From NCBI RefSeq assembly GCF_018881815.1, contig NZ_JACVPP010000001.1, forward strand, positions 493,352 through 557,351: a stretch of DNA of 64,000 nt. The letters run 5' to 3'. A program made the translations under genes and the position numbers. Origin of the DNA: Polynucleobacter sp. MWH-HuK1 (GTDB lineage: Bacteria; Pseudomonadota; Gammaproteobacteria; Burkholderiales; Burkholderiaceae). The notes under the pieces are model-generated. The model did not search any database. It was not told the origin of the DNA and saw nothing but the letters and a program-made list of their open reading frames with translations. Below, piece by piece: positions 10,231 through 19,734 of this stretch (its first letter is position 1; the number at the start of each line of letters is the position of its first letter).

Positions 10231-10807
10231 AGGAGTTACAAAAGCCGCTACCTTATTGGCGGCTTTAATTTTTCTTATTGCATGCAGTCCAAAGTTGGAT
10301 TGGCGAACAGTCCAGTCGCCGCAAGAGCGATACACCGCTTTATTTCCTGGTAAGCCAGATAAATTAGACCGACGCATTCCCTATCTTGATCAAGAGTTTT
10401 TGCAGGTTCTTGAGGCGGTAAAAATTGAAAACGATATTTATTCGGTTAGCACTATTCAGTTGCCGGCGAATCAAAGCGTGTCTCTTAGTAAGCTTCTTTC
10501 GCAATTGCAGGCGAATGTAATTGATAGGGCAAAAGCATCTGGCGGAGCTGTCGTTGTTGAAGATGGGTTTTATAAAACTGCGGATAAACAACGTTTATCA
10601 ACCAAAGATTATTTTATTGATTTGAAATCCAATGGAAAATCACAGCAACTCATGCGTGTTCGTTGGATTAATCGAGTTGCACCAAATGGAGATAGTTGGA
10701 TTTATCAGATCTCAGTGTTGCATACGAATTCTGCTACAGCAAATGCAAAAACTTTTTTTGCTAAAGAAGATTATGAAAACTTCTTTAATGACTTCGTGCC
10801 AGAATAA
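10211..10807 (+). CDS. Predicted lipoprotein of unknown function
   Basis: [31 protein letters not shown]: signal peptide with lipobox; starts inside the end of lipA. Confidence 0.7.
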   Translation: MELGLFRGVTKAATLLAALIFLIACSPKLDWRTVQSPQERYTALFPGKPDKLDRRIPYLDQEFLQVLEAVKIENDIYSVSTIQLPANQSVSLSKLLSQLQANVIDRAKASGGAVVVEDGFYKTADKQRLSTKDYFIDLKSNGKSQQLMRVRWINRVAPNGDSWIYQISVLHTNSATANAKTFFAKEDYENFFNDFVPE

Positions 10808-10848
10808 TCCGAAGACTTAAAAATTGAATCTACTGCAGTAACTTGCTA

Positions 10849-11103
10849 TTACTGTTTTTCAAGTGCAGCTACTTTTGCTTCTAGCGCTTCTAATTTCTCA
10901 CGTGTCTTGGCAAGTACCTTGCCTTGTAGTTCAAACTCTTCGCGCGTGACCAAGTCCATTTTCTGAAATCCTTGATTCATCATGGCGCGTACATTCTTTT
11001 CAATCTCTTGAGCAGGTGAATTGCGGATCGCATCGCCAACTTTATTCTGCATATCACTAGCGATACGTTGGATTTGTTCGATGATTTCGCCGGGTTTTTG
11101 CAT
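10849..11103 (-). CDS. ubiK: Ubiquinone biosynthesis accessory factor UbiK/BMFP family
   Basis: MQKPGEIIEQIQRIASDMQNKVGDAI...FQKMDLVTREEFELQGKVLAKTREKLEALEAKVAALEKQ. Conserved start is the internal ATG, not the longer ORF start. Confidence 0.85.
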   Translation of the reverse strand: MQKPGEIIEQIQRIASDMQNKVGDAIRNSPAQEIEKNVRAMMNQGFQKMDLVTREEFELQGKVLAKTREKLEALEAKVAALEKQ

Positions 11104-11214
11104 GATGGGGATTCGCAGTTCTATTGAGAGTTGCAGAAAAGATACATATTTATATTTTAAGTTGTAAGGAGTAAAACGCCCTAAAAGGGTTAAAAACATG
11201 AAAAATGACCTAAA

Positions 11215-11231
11215 TTCACCTATAGGGTGCA
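11215..11231. promoter_or_regulatory. Putative NtrC-type operator, site 1
   Basis: TTCACCTATAGGGTGCA, one arm mismatch to TGCACC-N5-GGTGCA. Confidence 0.6.
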
Positions 11232-11237
11232 ATATAA

Positions 11238-11254
11238 AGCACTAAAAAGGTGCA
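11238..11254. promoter_or_regulatory. Putative NtrC-type operator, site 2
   Basis: AGCACTAAAAAGGTGCA contains GCAC-N7-GTGC, the classical NtrC dyad spacing; centre about 23 bp from site 1. Confidence 0.65.
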
Positions 11255-11362
11255 TAAGCATTAAATAGGGGAATTAGGCCAAGGCCAGAAAAAGCCCTCC
11301 CGTCATGATCACTCCATGCAATAAGCATTTATCCCTTTTTCATGACCACTTAGGAGTTTTAA

Positions 11363-12253
11363 ATGAAAACAATTCAAAAGACAGCCATCGCTCTAGCAGC
11401 CTCTGGTTTATTTGCAACTGCAGCATTTGCTCAATCAGCTCCAGCGGCGGCTCCTGAAGCGCCTGAAGCTAGCCCTATTACAGCTAACGTTACTGTGGTG
11501 AATGATTACCGTTATCGCGGCCTCAGCCAGTCAAACTTTAAGCCAGCAATTCAAGGTGGCTTCGACTATGCCCATGAGAGCGGTTTCTACATTGGTAACT
11601 GGAACAGCTCAATCAGCTGGATTGCTGATGGCTATAACACTCCTGGTGCAATTGCGTTTACTAATAAAACAGTCTCAGCTCCTATTGAGATGGACTTTTA
11701 TGCTGGTATCAAGAAAGAGTTGATTGGCGCAGGCTTTGCTTCTGACTTTGGTGTCTTGCAATATTACTATCCAACAAGCGGCATTCCAAACTCTAACAAC
11801 GCTTTAGCGAATCCAAATACAACAGAGCTATACGTTGCTCAAAACTTCACATTTGGTCCGGTAACTGGTTTTGTAAAATTCTCATATGCAGTAACTCCAA
11901 TTTTTGGCACTGTTAACTCATCCGGTTCTTACTATCCTGACTTAACGCTGAACTACGATACTGGCATTTGGGGCTTATCTTTGAATGGACACGTAGGTTA
12001 TCAATATATTGCTGGTAACCAAAATGGAGTCTCTTCTTCTGCCACATATCCAAATTTGAGCAATAGCACTCTCTACTCATATACAGATTGGAAACTGGGA
12101 GTAACTAAAGACTTTGGAGGTGGCTTATCTGCTGCCGTGGCTTATGTTGGTACCAATGCGGCTACCTACAACGGTAGTTATGCATATGTAAGTCCCTCTG
12201 GTAAGAATTTGGGTCAAGCAGGTGGCTTAATTTCCCTAACAAAAACTTTCTAA
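11363..12253 (+). CDS. TorF family putative porin (Gcw_chp-type outer membrane protein)
   Basis: Signal peptide, then ITANVTVVNDYRYRGLSQSNFKPAIQGGFDYAHESGFYIGNWNSSISW and a C-terminal aromatic residue typical of OM beta-barrels. Confidence 0.85.
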   Translation: MKTIQKTAIALAASGLFATAAFAQSAPAAAPEAPEASPITANVTVVNDYRYRGLSQSNFKPAIQGGFDYAHESGFYIGNWNSSISWIADGYNTPGAIAFTNKTVSAPIEMDFYAGIKKELIGAGFASDFGVLQYYYPTSGIPNSNNALANPNTTELYVAQNFTFGPVTGFVKFSYAVTPIFGTVNSSGSYYPDLTLNYDTGIWGLSLNGHVGYQYIAGNQNGVSSSATYPNLSNSTLYSYTDWKLGVTKDFGGGLSAAVAYVGTNAATYNGSYAYVSPSGKNLGQAGGLISLTKTF

Positions 12254-12265
12254 TTTCCACTCTGA

Positions 12266-12616
<351 letters not shown>

Positions 12617-12629
12617 AGAGAGGTTCAAA

Positions 12630-14114
12630 ATGTTAACTTGGATGAAACGACTCGTTGCTGGTGGTGCTGTGGCCTTGGCCATTGGCGCTACCGGTGTAAT
12701 GGTTACTTCACCAGCCCATGCTGATGAAGTTAAGAAGCCGGCTGTTACAGCGCCTGCTGCGACTCCTGCTGCTGCAGAGCCTGCTCCAGTTCTTTGCTCT
12801 GAAAAGTGCAATAAGGCTGATACCGCTTGGTTACTAGTATGTACCGCATTAGTAATTCTGATGACTTTGCCTGGTTTGGCTTTGTTCTACGGTGGCTTAA
12901 CAAGAAGTAAAAACATTCTTTCTGTACTCGTACAGTGCATGTTTATCTTTTCATTGATAGCGGTCTTGTGGTCGCTTTATGGCTATAGCTTTGCATTTAG
13001 CGAAGGCGGGGCATTTATTGGTGGATTGGATCGCTTGTTCTTACAAGGTATGAATCCAGATTCAGTAGCGGCTACTTTTAGTAAAGGCGTTGTTATTCCT
13101 GAGTTTGTATTTATGACTTTCCAAGCTGCCTTTGCAACGATTACTTGCTGCTTGATTGTTGGTGCGTTTGCTGAACGTGCAAAGTTCTCCGCAATCATTT
13201 TGTTTGTGATTCTTTGGTTCACTTTCAGCTATCTGCCAATTGCTCATATGGTTTGGTTCTGGCCTGGTCCTGACGACATCAAAGATGCTGCATCACTTGA
13301 AGCAATTACAGCGCGTGCTGGTTGGTTGTGGCAAAAGGGTGTTCTCGACTTTGCTGGTGGTACCGTTGTTCATATCAATGCTGCGATCGCAGGCTTGGTT
13401 GGCTCATATGTAGTTGGTAAGCGTTTGGGTTACGGCAAAGAAGCTATGAAGCCACACAACTTGGTATTCGTCATGATTGGCGCCTCACTCTTATGGTTTG
13501 GTTGGTTTGGCTTCAATGCTGGTTCAGCCCTCGAGGCAAACGGTAGTGCAGTATTGGCTTTTGTAAATACATTGTTGGCAACAGCTGCTGCAGTATTGAG
13601 CTGGTCATTTGCTGAGTGGATTACAAAAGGCAAGCCATCCATGTTGGGTGCTGCTTCTGGATGCGTAGCCGGTTTGGTTGCTGTTACTCCTGCTGCTGGC
13701 TTTGTAGGTCCAATGGGTGCGCTCGCCATCGGTGCTGCTGCTGGTGTAGTTTGCTTGTGGGGTGTTTCTGGTCTCAAGAAGATGTTGGGTTCAGATGACA
13801 GCTTAGACGTATTCGGCGTGCATGGCGTTGGCGGTATCTTGGGCGCATTGCTAACAGGCGTATTTGCTGATCCAGCTCTCGGCGGAACAGGTATTTGGGA
13901 CTATGTGGCAAATGCTGTTGCCCCCGATTACTCAATCGCTAGTCAGCTCTGGATCCAAAGCCAAGGCGTGATTGTGACTTTAATTTGGTCAGGCGTAGTT
14001 TCTTTCATTGCCTTCAAATTGGTCGATATCGTGATTGGTTTGCGTGTCAAGGAAGATCAAGAGCGTGAAGGCCTCGATATCACCTCACACGGTGAGTCTG
14101 CCTACGAGTCTTAA
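12630..14114 (+). CDS. amtB: Ammonium transporter with signal peptide and extended periplasmic N-terminus
   Basis: MLTWMKRLVAGG start; LFYGGLTRSKN, FAGGTVVHINAAIAGLVG, DVFGVHGVGGILGALLTG are Amt signatures. Confidence 0.96.
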   Translation: MLTWMKRLVAGGAVALAIGATGVMVTSPAHADEVKKPAVTAPAATPAAAEPAPVLCSEKCNKADTAWLLVCTALVILMTLPGLALFYGGLTRSKNILSVLVQCMFIFSLIAVLWSLYGYSFAFSEGGAFIGGLDRLFLQGMNPDSVAATFSKGVVIPEFVFMTFQAAFATITCCLIVGAFAERAKFSAIILFVILWFTFSYLPIAHMVWFWPGPDDIKDAASLEAITARAGWLWQKGVLDFAGGTVVHINAAIAGLVGSYVVGKRLGYGKEAMKPHNLVFVMIGASLLWFGWFGFNAGSALEANGSAVLAFVNTLLATAAAVLSWSFAEWITKGKPSMLGAASGCVAGLVAVTPAAGFVGPMGALAIGAAAGVVCLWGVSGLKKMLGSDDSLDVFGVHGVGGILGALLTGVFADPALGGTGIWDYVANAVAPDYSIASQLWIQSQGVIVTLIWSGVVSFIAFKLVDIVIGLRVKEDQEREGLDITSHGESAYES

Positions 14115-14133
14115 TCTGTAGATTTACCCCTCA

Positions 14134-14164
14134 CTGGGTGGCTAATGGTTAGCTGCCCAGTTTT
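14134..14164 (+). terminator. Rho-independent terminator after amtB (hairpin 1)
   Basis: CTGGGTGGCTAA-TGG-TTAGCTGCCCAG, 12-bp stem with two G:U pairs, followed by TTTT. Confidence 0.65.
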
Positions 14165-14167
14165 AAG

Positions 14168-14200
14168 CGCGGGATCCATGGATCCCGCGTCTTTCTTTTA
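14168..14200 (+). terminator. Rho-independent terminator after amtB (hairpin 2)
   Basis: Perfect 22-nt palindrome CGCGGGATCCATGGATCCCGCG followed by TCTTTCTTTT. Confidence 0.65.
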
Positions 14201-14219
14201 ATAATCTTACAATGGTGGA

Positions 14220-15518
14220 ATGGTTCCACATCTCATTACTGCACTAAGCGGCCCTTTGCTCGAATTAGAGTCAAAGGTTCTAGAAGCGACCCCAACCATT
14301 GAGCGTTGGTTCAGGCTGGAATGGCAAGAGCACACGCCACCTTTTTACTGTTCAGTTGATCTACGTAATTCCGGGTTTAAGTTGGCGCCGGTAGACACCA
14401 ATCTTTTCCCAGGTGGGTTTAATAATCTATCTCCGCAGATGTTGCCTTTAGCTGTGCAAGCTGCAATGGCTGCTATTGAGAAGATTTGTCCGGAAGCGAA
14501 AAACTTATTGTTAATCCCGGAGCGTCATACTCGCAATACTTTCTATTTGCAAAATATTGCACGTTTGTCTTCAATATTGCGTCAAGCAGGTTTGAATGTT
14601 CGCCTCGGCACTTTCTCCGAAGAAATAAAGAAGCCAACTTGGATTGAGTTGCCTGACGGTAACCGCTTGTTGATGGAGCCTCTTTCTAGGCTGGGGTTGA
14701 AGAAGCAGCGTTTAGGTTTAAAAGACTTTGACCCTTGCTCTATCTTATTGAACAACGATCTATCAGCTGGCATCCCGCCGATTCTGGAAAATATTTATGA
14801 GCAGTACTTATTGCCTGGCTTGCACGCCGGTTGGCATGTGCGCCGTAAATCAAATCACTTTGCTGCTTACGAAGAGGTCGCGAAGAAGTTTGCTAAAGTC
14901 GTCGATATTGATCCGTGGATGATTAATCCCTATTTTTCAAGTTGCTCAAATATTAATTTCCACGAGCGCAAGGGCGAAGACGAATTACAAACTGCAGTCG
15001 AACAGGTATTAAAAAAGACAGCGAAAAAATATCGTGAATACGGCATTAAAGAGAAGCCATACGTTGTTGTGAAAGCAGATGCAGGAACCTATGGCATGGG
15101 CATCATGGTTGTAAACGATCCCGCACAGCTGAAGGGTTTGAATCGCAAAGATCGCAATAAGATGAGCGTGGTTAAGGAAGGTCTTGAGGTCAGTGACGTG
15201 TTGATTCAGGAGGGCGTCTATACCTTCGAAAAGGTTAATGAGGCAGTTGCTGAACCAGTGGTGTACATGATTGACCGCTACGTTATTGGCGGGTTCTATC
15301 GCGTTCATACCGATCGTGGTCCAGATGAAAATCTCAACGCGCCTGGCATGCACTTTGTGCCGCTGGCATTTGAGCAAAACTCTATGCCTGATTTGGGCGC
15401 TAAGCCAGGCAGCGCAGCACCTAATCGTTTCTATTTGTATGGCGTGGTTGCCCGTCTAGCTCTTCTTGCTGCATCATTGGAGCTTGAGCGTACCGATCCA
15501 AATGCCGAAGCTGCATAA
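14220..15518 (+). CDS. gshA: Glutamate--cysteine ligase
   Basis: LFPGGFNNL, YVVVKADAGTYGMGIMVV, YVIGGFYRVHTDRGPDENLNAPGMHFVPL; followed by gshB. Confidence 0.93.
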   Translation: MVPHLITALSGPLLELESKVLEATPTIERWFRLEWQEHTPPFYCSVDLRNSGFKLAPVDTNLFPGGFNNLSPQMLPLAVQAAMAAIEKICPEAKNLLLIPERHTRNTFYLQNIARLSSILRQAGLNVRLGTFSEEIKKPTWIELPDGNRLLMEPLSRLGLKKQRLGLKDFDPCSILLNNDLSAGIPPILENIYEQYLLPGLHAGWHVRRKSNHFAAYEEVAKKFAKVVDIDPWMINPYFSSCSNINFHERKGEDELQTAVEQVLKKTAKKYREYGIKEKPYVVVKADAGTYGMGIMVVNDPAQLKGLNRKDRNKMSVVKEGLEVSDVLIQEGVYTFEKVNEAVAEPVVYMIDRYVIGGFYRVHTDRGPDENLNAPGMHFVPLAFEQNSMPDLGAKPGSAAPNRFYLYGVVARLALLAASLELERTDPNAEAA

Positions 15519-15545
15519 ATGAAACACTAATCTCTCAATAGAAAA

Positions 15546-16487
15546 ATGGACTTTCTTTTTATTGCAGACCCCCTGGAGTCTTTCAAGATTCAAAAAGATT
15601 CCACGCTGACAATGATGCGCGCTGCTCAAGAGGCTGGACATCGTTTATGGTTTTGCCAAAGTAGAAATGTTTTATGGCGAGATGATTTCGTAGTGGCTGA
15701 TTGTCAGTTGTTAGTAATCAAGCCAAGCTCTACGAATTGGTATGAGTTGGGCGACATTGAGTCTCGGGTACTCAAATCTTTTTCTGCAGTTCTCATGCGC
15801 ACAGATCCACCATTTGATATTGAATACCTTAATACAACTTGGTTGTTATCGGCTGCAGTTCGTCAGGGTGCAAAAGTATTTAATGAGCCTAGTGCGGTGC
15901 GTGATCACTCAGAAAAACTGTCTATTACCGAGTTTCCTGAGCTTATTCCTCCTACTCTGGTAACCCGTGAACTGGATGCGGTAGAGCGCTTTCATCAAAT
16001 TCACCAAGACATTGTGATCAAACCCTTGGATGGCATGGGGGGCATGGGCGTATTTAGGGTTGGTGCCGACGGCCTAAATCTCGCGAGCATTGTCGAAACA
16101 CTTGGGGAAAATGGCGCAAGGACGCTAATGATTCAACGCTTCCTTCCAGAGATTGTCCATGGCGATAAGCGCGTGCTATTAATTGGCGGTCAAGTCGTGC
16201 CATTTGCCTTGGCTCGTATTCCACAGGGCAATGAAATTCGCGGCAATTTAGCCGCTGGCGGTAAAGGGGTTGCCATGCCCTTAACTGAGGATGAAAAAAG
16301 GGTTGCAGAAAAATTGGCGTCAATACTCAATCAGCGTGGATTATTCTTAGTTGGACTAGACTTAATCGGAGGCTATCTCACTGAAATTAATGTGACTAGC
16401 CCCACTTGTTTTGTTGAAATTACCGACCAAAGTGATTTTAATGTTCCGCAATTTTGGTTGGCAACACTAGAGAAAGCATTGGCATAA
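15546..16487 (+). CDS. gshB: Glutathione synthetase
   Basis: MDFLFIADPLESFKIQKDSTLTMMRAA, MRTDPPFDIEYLN, IKPLDGMGGMGVFRV, EINVTSPT. Confidence 0.97.
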   Translation: MDFLFIADPLESFKIQKDSTLTMMRAAQEAGHRLWFCQSRNVLWRDDFVVADCQLLVIKPSSTNWYELGDIESRVLKSFSAVLMRTDPPFDIEYLNTTWLLSAAVRQGAKVFNEPSAVRDHSEKLSITEFPELIPPTLVTRELDAVERFHQIHQDIVIKPLDGMGGMGVFRVGADGLNLASIVETLGENGARTLMIQRFLPEIVHGDKRVLLIGGQVVPFALARIPQGNEIRGNLAAGGKGVAMPLTEDEKRVAEKLASILNQRGLFLVGLDLIGGYLTEINVTSPTCFVEITDQSDFNVPQFWLATLEKALA

Positions 16488-16489
16488 AT

Positions 16490-16912
16490 ATGGCTGGAAT
16501 TGTCATCGTTGCTCATACACCGGTTGCGAGCGCAATGTTGGGTTTTGCAGAACATACCTTTGGAGTGCTGCCAGAACGTGTGCGGGCGGTTGATATTCCC
16601 CCCCATGAAGATACTAAGGTGAGCTTTGATCGCGTGCTGAAAGCGGCTTATGGCGTAAATACGGGTAATGGTGTTCTTATTCTGACCGATGTCATGGGTG
16701 CCACCCCTGCGAATGTAGCATCCAAATTGGAAGCATTGGGCCCCTTATCGGGATTAAATGCGCCTGTGGTTGTTTTGGCTGGACTTAACCTCCCTATGTT
16801 GATGCGTTGCATCTCTCATCGCGGTGAGGGTTTAGAGGAGCTCGCGCAAAAGGCGCTTGTTGGTGGGCAGCATGGAATTTTGCGCCTCGGTTCAAAAGTA
16901 AATCAAGAGTAA
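16490..16912 (+). CDS. PTS mannose-type EIIA component
   Basis: MAGIVIVAHTPVASAMLGFAEHTFG...VLILTDVMGATPANVASKL; upstream of ptsH and ptsI. Confidence 0.92.
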   Translation: MAGIVIVAHTPVASAMLGFAEHTFGVLPERVRAVDIPPHEDTKVSFDRVLKAAYGVNTGNGVLILTDVMGATPANVASKLEALGPLSGLNAPVVVLAGLNLPMLMRCISHRGEGLEELAQKALVGGQHGILRLGSKVNQE

Positions 16913-16928
16913 AGAGGACTCATCCACA

Positions 16929-17198
16929 ATGCCTACTGCAGAAATTGAAATCATTAATAAGTTGGGTTTGCACGCACGCGCTTCTGCAAAGCTTTCTCAA
17001 TTAGCCGCACAGTTTCCCTGTGAAATATTCCTGTCACGTAATGGACGTCAAATTAATGCCAAGAGCATCATGGGTGTCATGATGTTAGCGGCTGGAATTG
17101 GCAGCACTGTCATTCTTGAGACTATAGGCGAGAAAGAGGATGAAGCTCTGCAGGCTCTGACAGCTTTGATTAATGATCGCTTTGGTGAAGGTGAGTAA
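16929..17198 (+). CDS. ptsH: HPr phosphocarrier protein
   Basis: NKLGLHARASAKLSQLA His-15 motif; NAKSIMGVMMLAAGIGS Ser-46-type motif. Confidence 0.96.
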   Translation: MPTAEIEIINKLGLHARASAKLSQLAAQFPCEIFLSRNGRQINAKSIMGVMMLAAGIGSTVILETIGEKEDEALQALTALINDRFGEGE

Positions 17199-17203
17199 TT
17201 GGT

Positions 17204-18955
17204 ATGACATTTGCTTTGCACGGAATTCCGGTATCAAAAGGCATTGCCATTGGCAAAGCCGTACTGATATCTCGTGCAGCATTAGAAGTGAGTCATCATC
17301 TGGTTGAGGTCGGTAAAGAAGAGGCTGAAGCTCAAAAGTTGTTGGATGCGTTTGATCAGGTGCGTTTAGAGCTCGAGCAATTGCGTCAAGGCTTGCCTAA
17401 AGATGCGCCACAAGAGATGGCGGCATTCTTAGATGTGCACGGCATGATATTGGCTGACCCTGCGTTAGCTGAGAAGCCGATTAAGTTAATTCGCACTCAA
17501 AGATTAAATGCAGCTTGGGCTTTAACAACTGAGCTCAATGATCTATTGGAACAATTTGCAGATATTGAAGATGCGTATCTAAAAGAGCGTGCTAATGATA
17601 TTCGGCAGGTTGCTGAGCGTGTCATTAAGGCATTAAATGCCCAGAAGAAAGATTCCTTAAATGATTCAGATTTCTTACCCGGAAGTGAAGTTGGGGTCGA
17701 GTCGATCATTGTTGCCCATGATATTGCCCCGCACGACATGTTGCGTTTTAAAGAGCATGCCTTTACAGGTTTTGTAACAGACCTTGGTGGCAAGACCTCG
17801 CATACCGCTATTGTGGCTCGTAGTATGGAGATTCCTGCGGTAGTTGGTGTGCGTCATGCGAGTGAAATGATTCGTCATGGCGACTGGCTTGTATTGGATG
17901 GCGAGCGAGGTGTTGTGGTAGTTGCTCCAGATGAGCATCTGCTAGCTGAGTATCGAAAATTACAAACGCAAGTATTAAAAGAGGCTCGCAAGCTCCAGCA
18001 GTTAAAACATGCCAAAACTGAAACAGCAGATCGTGTTGAGATTGAGTTGTTCGCCAATATTGAGTTGCCAGAAGATGCTATTCAAGCGGTGAAGTTGGGT
18101 GCAGTGGGTGTTGGTTTGTTCCGCTCCGAATTTTTATTCATGGATCGCAAACAAGCTTTACCAGATGAAGAGCAGCAATATCAGGAATATCGCCGTGTAG
18201 TGGATTTGATGCATGGCTTGCCTGTCAACATCAGAACGATCGATGTTGGTGCCGATAAGGCTTTAGGCGGCGGCGGTGACATTTCGCAAACAGGCACGTC
18301 ACCACTAGGGTTGCGAGCGATCCGCTGGTCTTTAACGGAGCCTGAAATTTTCTTAACGCAGTTAAGGGCTATCTTGCGTGCTTCAGCACATGGCCAGGCG
18401 CGCATCATGATTCCAATGTTGGCACATGCAAAAGAAATTGACGAAACATTTAGATTAATTGAAAAAGCGAAGCAGCAATTGCATCAGCGTGGAAAAGCAT
18501 TTAACCCGAATATTCAAGTCGGCGCCATGATTGAGATTCCTGCTGCAGCTTTGGTGCTACCTTTGTTTATTAATCGCTTTGATTTCCTATCAATTGGAAC
18601 TAACGATTTAATTCAGTACACCTTGGCGATTGATCGTGCGGATCATGCTGTCGCGCATTTATACGATCCCCTGCATCCGGCCATATTGAACTTATTGGCA
18701 AATATTATTGAGCAAGCTAAACGCGCAAATGTGCCTGTGGCCGTTTGTGGTGAGATGGCTGGTGATCCTGCATTAACAAGGTTATTGCTGGCGCTGGGCT
18801 TGACCGATTTTTCAATGCACTTTAGTCAGTTGCTATTGGTAAAGCGAGAGATTTTGCAGGCTAATGTAGGTTTATTAAAGGCTCGTGTAGCTAGAGTTTT
18901 GAGGGCTTATGAGCCCGAAGAGCAAGCAAAAGCTTTAGAACGCTTACTTTCTTAG
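17204..18955 (+). CDS. ptsI: PTS enzyme I (phosphoenolpyruvate--protein phosphotransferase)
   Basis: GGKTSHTAIVARSMEIPAVVG; FLSIGTNDLIQYTLAIDR; CGEMAGDP. Confidence 0.97.
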   Translation: MTFALHGIPVSKGIAIGKAVLISRAALEVSHHLVEVGKEEAEAQKLLDAFDQVRLELEQLRQGLPKDAPQEMAAFLDVHGMILADPALAEKPIKLIRTQRLNAAWALTTELNDLLEQFADIEDAYLKERANDIRQVAERVIKALNAQKKDSLNDSDFLPGSEVGVESIIVAHDIAPHDMLRFKEHAFTGFVTDLGGKTSHTAIVARSMEIPAVVGVRHASEMIRHGDWLVLDGERGVVVVAPDEHLLAEYRKLQTQVLKEARKLQQLKHAKTETADRVEIELFANIELPEDAIQAVKLGAVGVGLFRSEFLFMDRKQALPDEEQQYQEYRRVVDLMHGLPVNIRTIDVGADKALGGGGDISQTGTSPLGLRAIRWSLTEPEIFLTQLRAILRASAHGQARIMIPMLAHAKEIDETFRLIEKAKQQLHQRGKAFNPNIQVGAMIEIPAAALVLPLFINRFDFLSIGTNDLIQYTLAIDRADHAVAHLYDPLHPAILNLLANIIEQAKRANVPVAVCGEMAGDPALTRLLLALGLTDFSMHFSQLLLVKREILQANVGLLKARVARVLRAYEPEEQAKALERLLS

Positions 18956-19713
18956 TAGTCTTGGTGCGCTGAGCTGCACACTGAACACTCACCATTGCGG
19001 CTAATGCGGATTTCATCAATCTGGGTTGTCCGCCCATTCCAAAGTAGCATACGTCCCACTAAGGTTTCACCAAAGCCAATTAAAACTTGCAGGGCTTGAG
19101 CTGCCTGCATGGCACCAATAATTCCCACCAAGGGCGAGAAGATACCCATGCTAGAGCAGCTGACCTCTTCAAATTGCTCATCTGGAGAAAAGATGCAGGC
19201 ATAGCATGGTGACTTTGAGTTACGCGGATCAAAAACACTAACTTGACCATCAAATTTGAGGGCCGATCCAGAAACCAGTGCAGTTTTACTTTTAACGCAG
19301 GCAGCATTAATTAGATGCCTAGTTGAAAAATTATCCGTGCAATCTAAAACTACATCTACGCTCGGCAATAACTCGTCAAGCAGTGAGTTGGTTGCTTTGG
19401 CTTGAATGGTTTCGATTTGAATCGTGGAATTCAGTCGCTCTAGAAATTCTTTTCCGGAGGCAACTTTGCTTTTGCCAACACTGCTCTCGGCATGCATGAT
19501 TTGGCGCTGCAAATTCGTAAGTTCTACGGCATCATGATCCATCAGGGTGATGTGACCTACTCCTGCTGCGGCCAAGTAAGGTGCGGCCGCACTACCCAGG
19601 CCGCCAGCGCCAACTACCAATACGTGTGCTTTAAGCAATTTTTCTTGGCCAACAACATCAATTTCTTCCAGTAATAAATGCCTGGAGTAGCGAAGTAACT
19701 GCTTGTCATTCAT
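18952..19713 (-). CDS. MoeB/ThiF family adenylyltransferase
   Basis: RYSRHLLLEEIDVVGQEKLLKAHVLVVGAGGLGS; CTDNFSTRHLIN; C-terminal CSVC. Confidence 0.93.
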   Translation of the reverse strand: MNDKQLLRYSRHLLLEEIDVVGQEKLLKAHVLVVGAGGLGSAAAPYLAAAGVGHITLMDHDAVELTNLQRQIMHAESSVGKSKVASGKEFLERLNSTIQIETIQAKATNSLLDELLPSVDVVLDCTDNFSTRHLINAACVKSKTALVSGSALKFDGQVSVFDPRNSKSPCYACIFSPDEQFEEVSCSSMGIFSPLVGIIGAMQAAQALQVLIGFGETLVGRMLLWNGRTTQIDEIRISRNGECSVCSSAHQDY

Positions 19714-19734
19714 ATGCTAGCCGTAAGCTAAAAA

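Noticed and set aside
11255-11362. Sigma54 -24/-12 promoter upstream of torF
   Set aside because: Closest candidate (AAGGCCAGAAAAAGCC) has GG-N9-GC, not GG-N10-GC, and weak flanks.
15009-15377. 122-aa antisense ORF inside gshA
   Set aside because: Shadow ORF; gshA frame carries clear conserved motifs.
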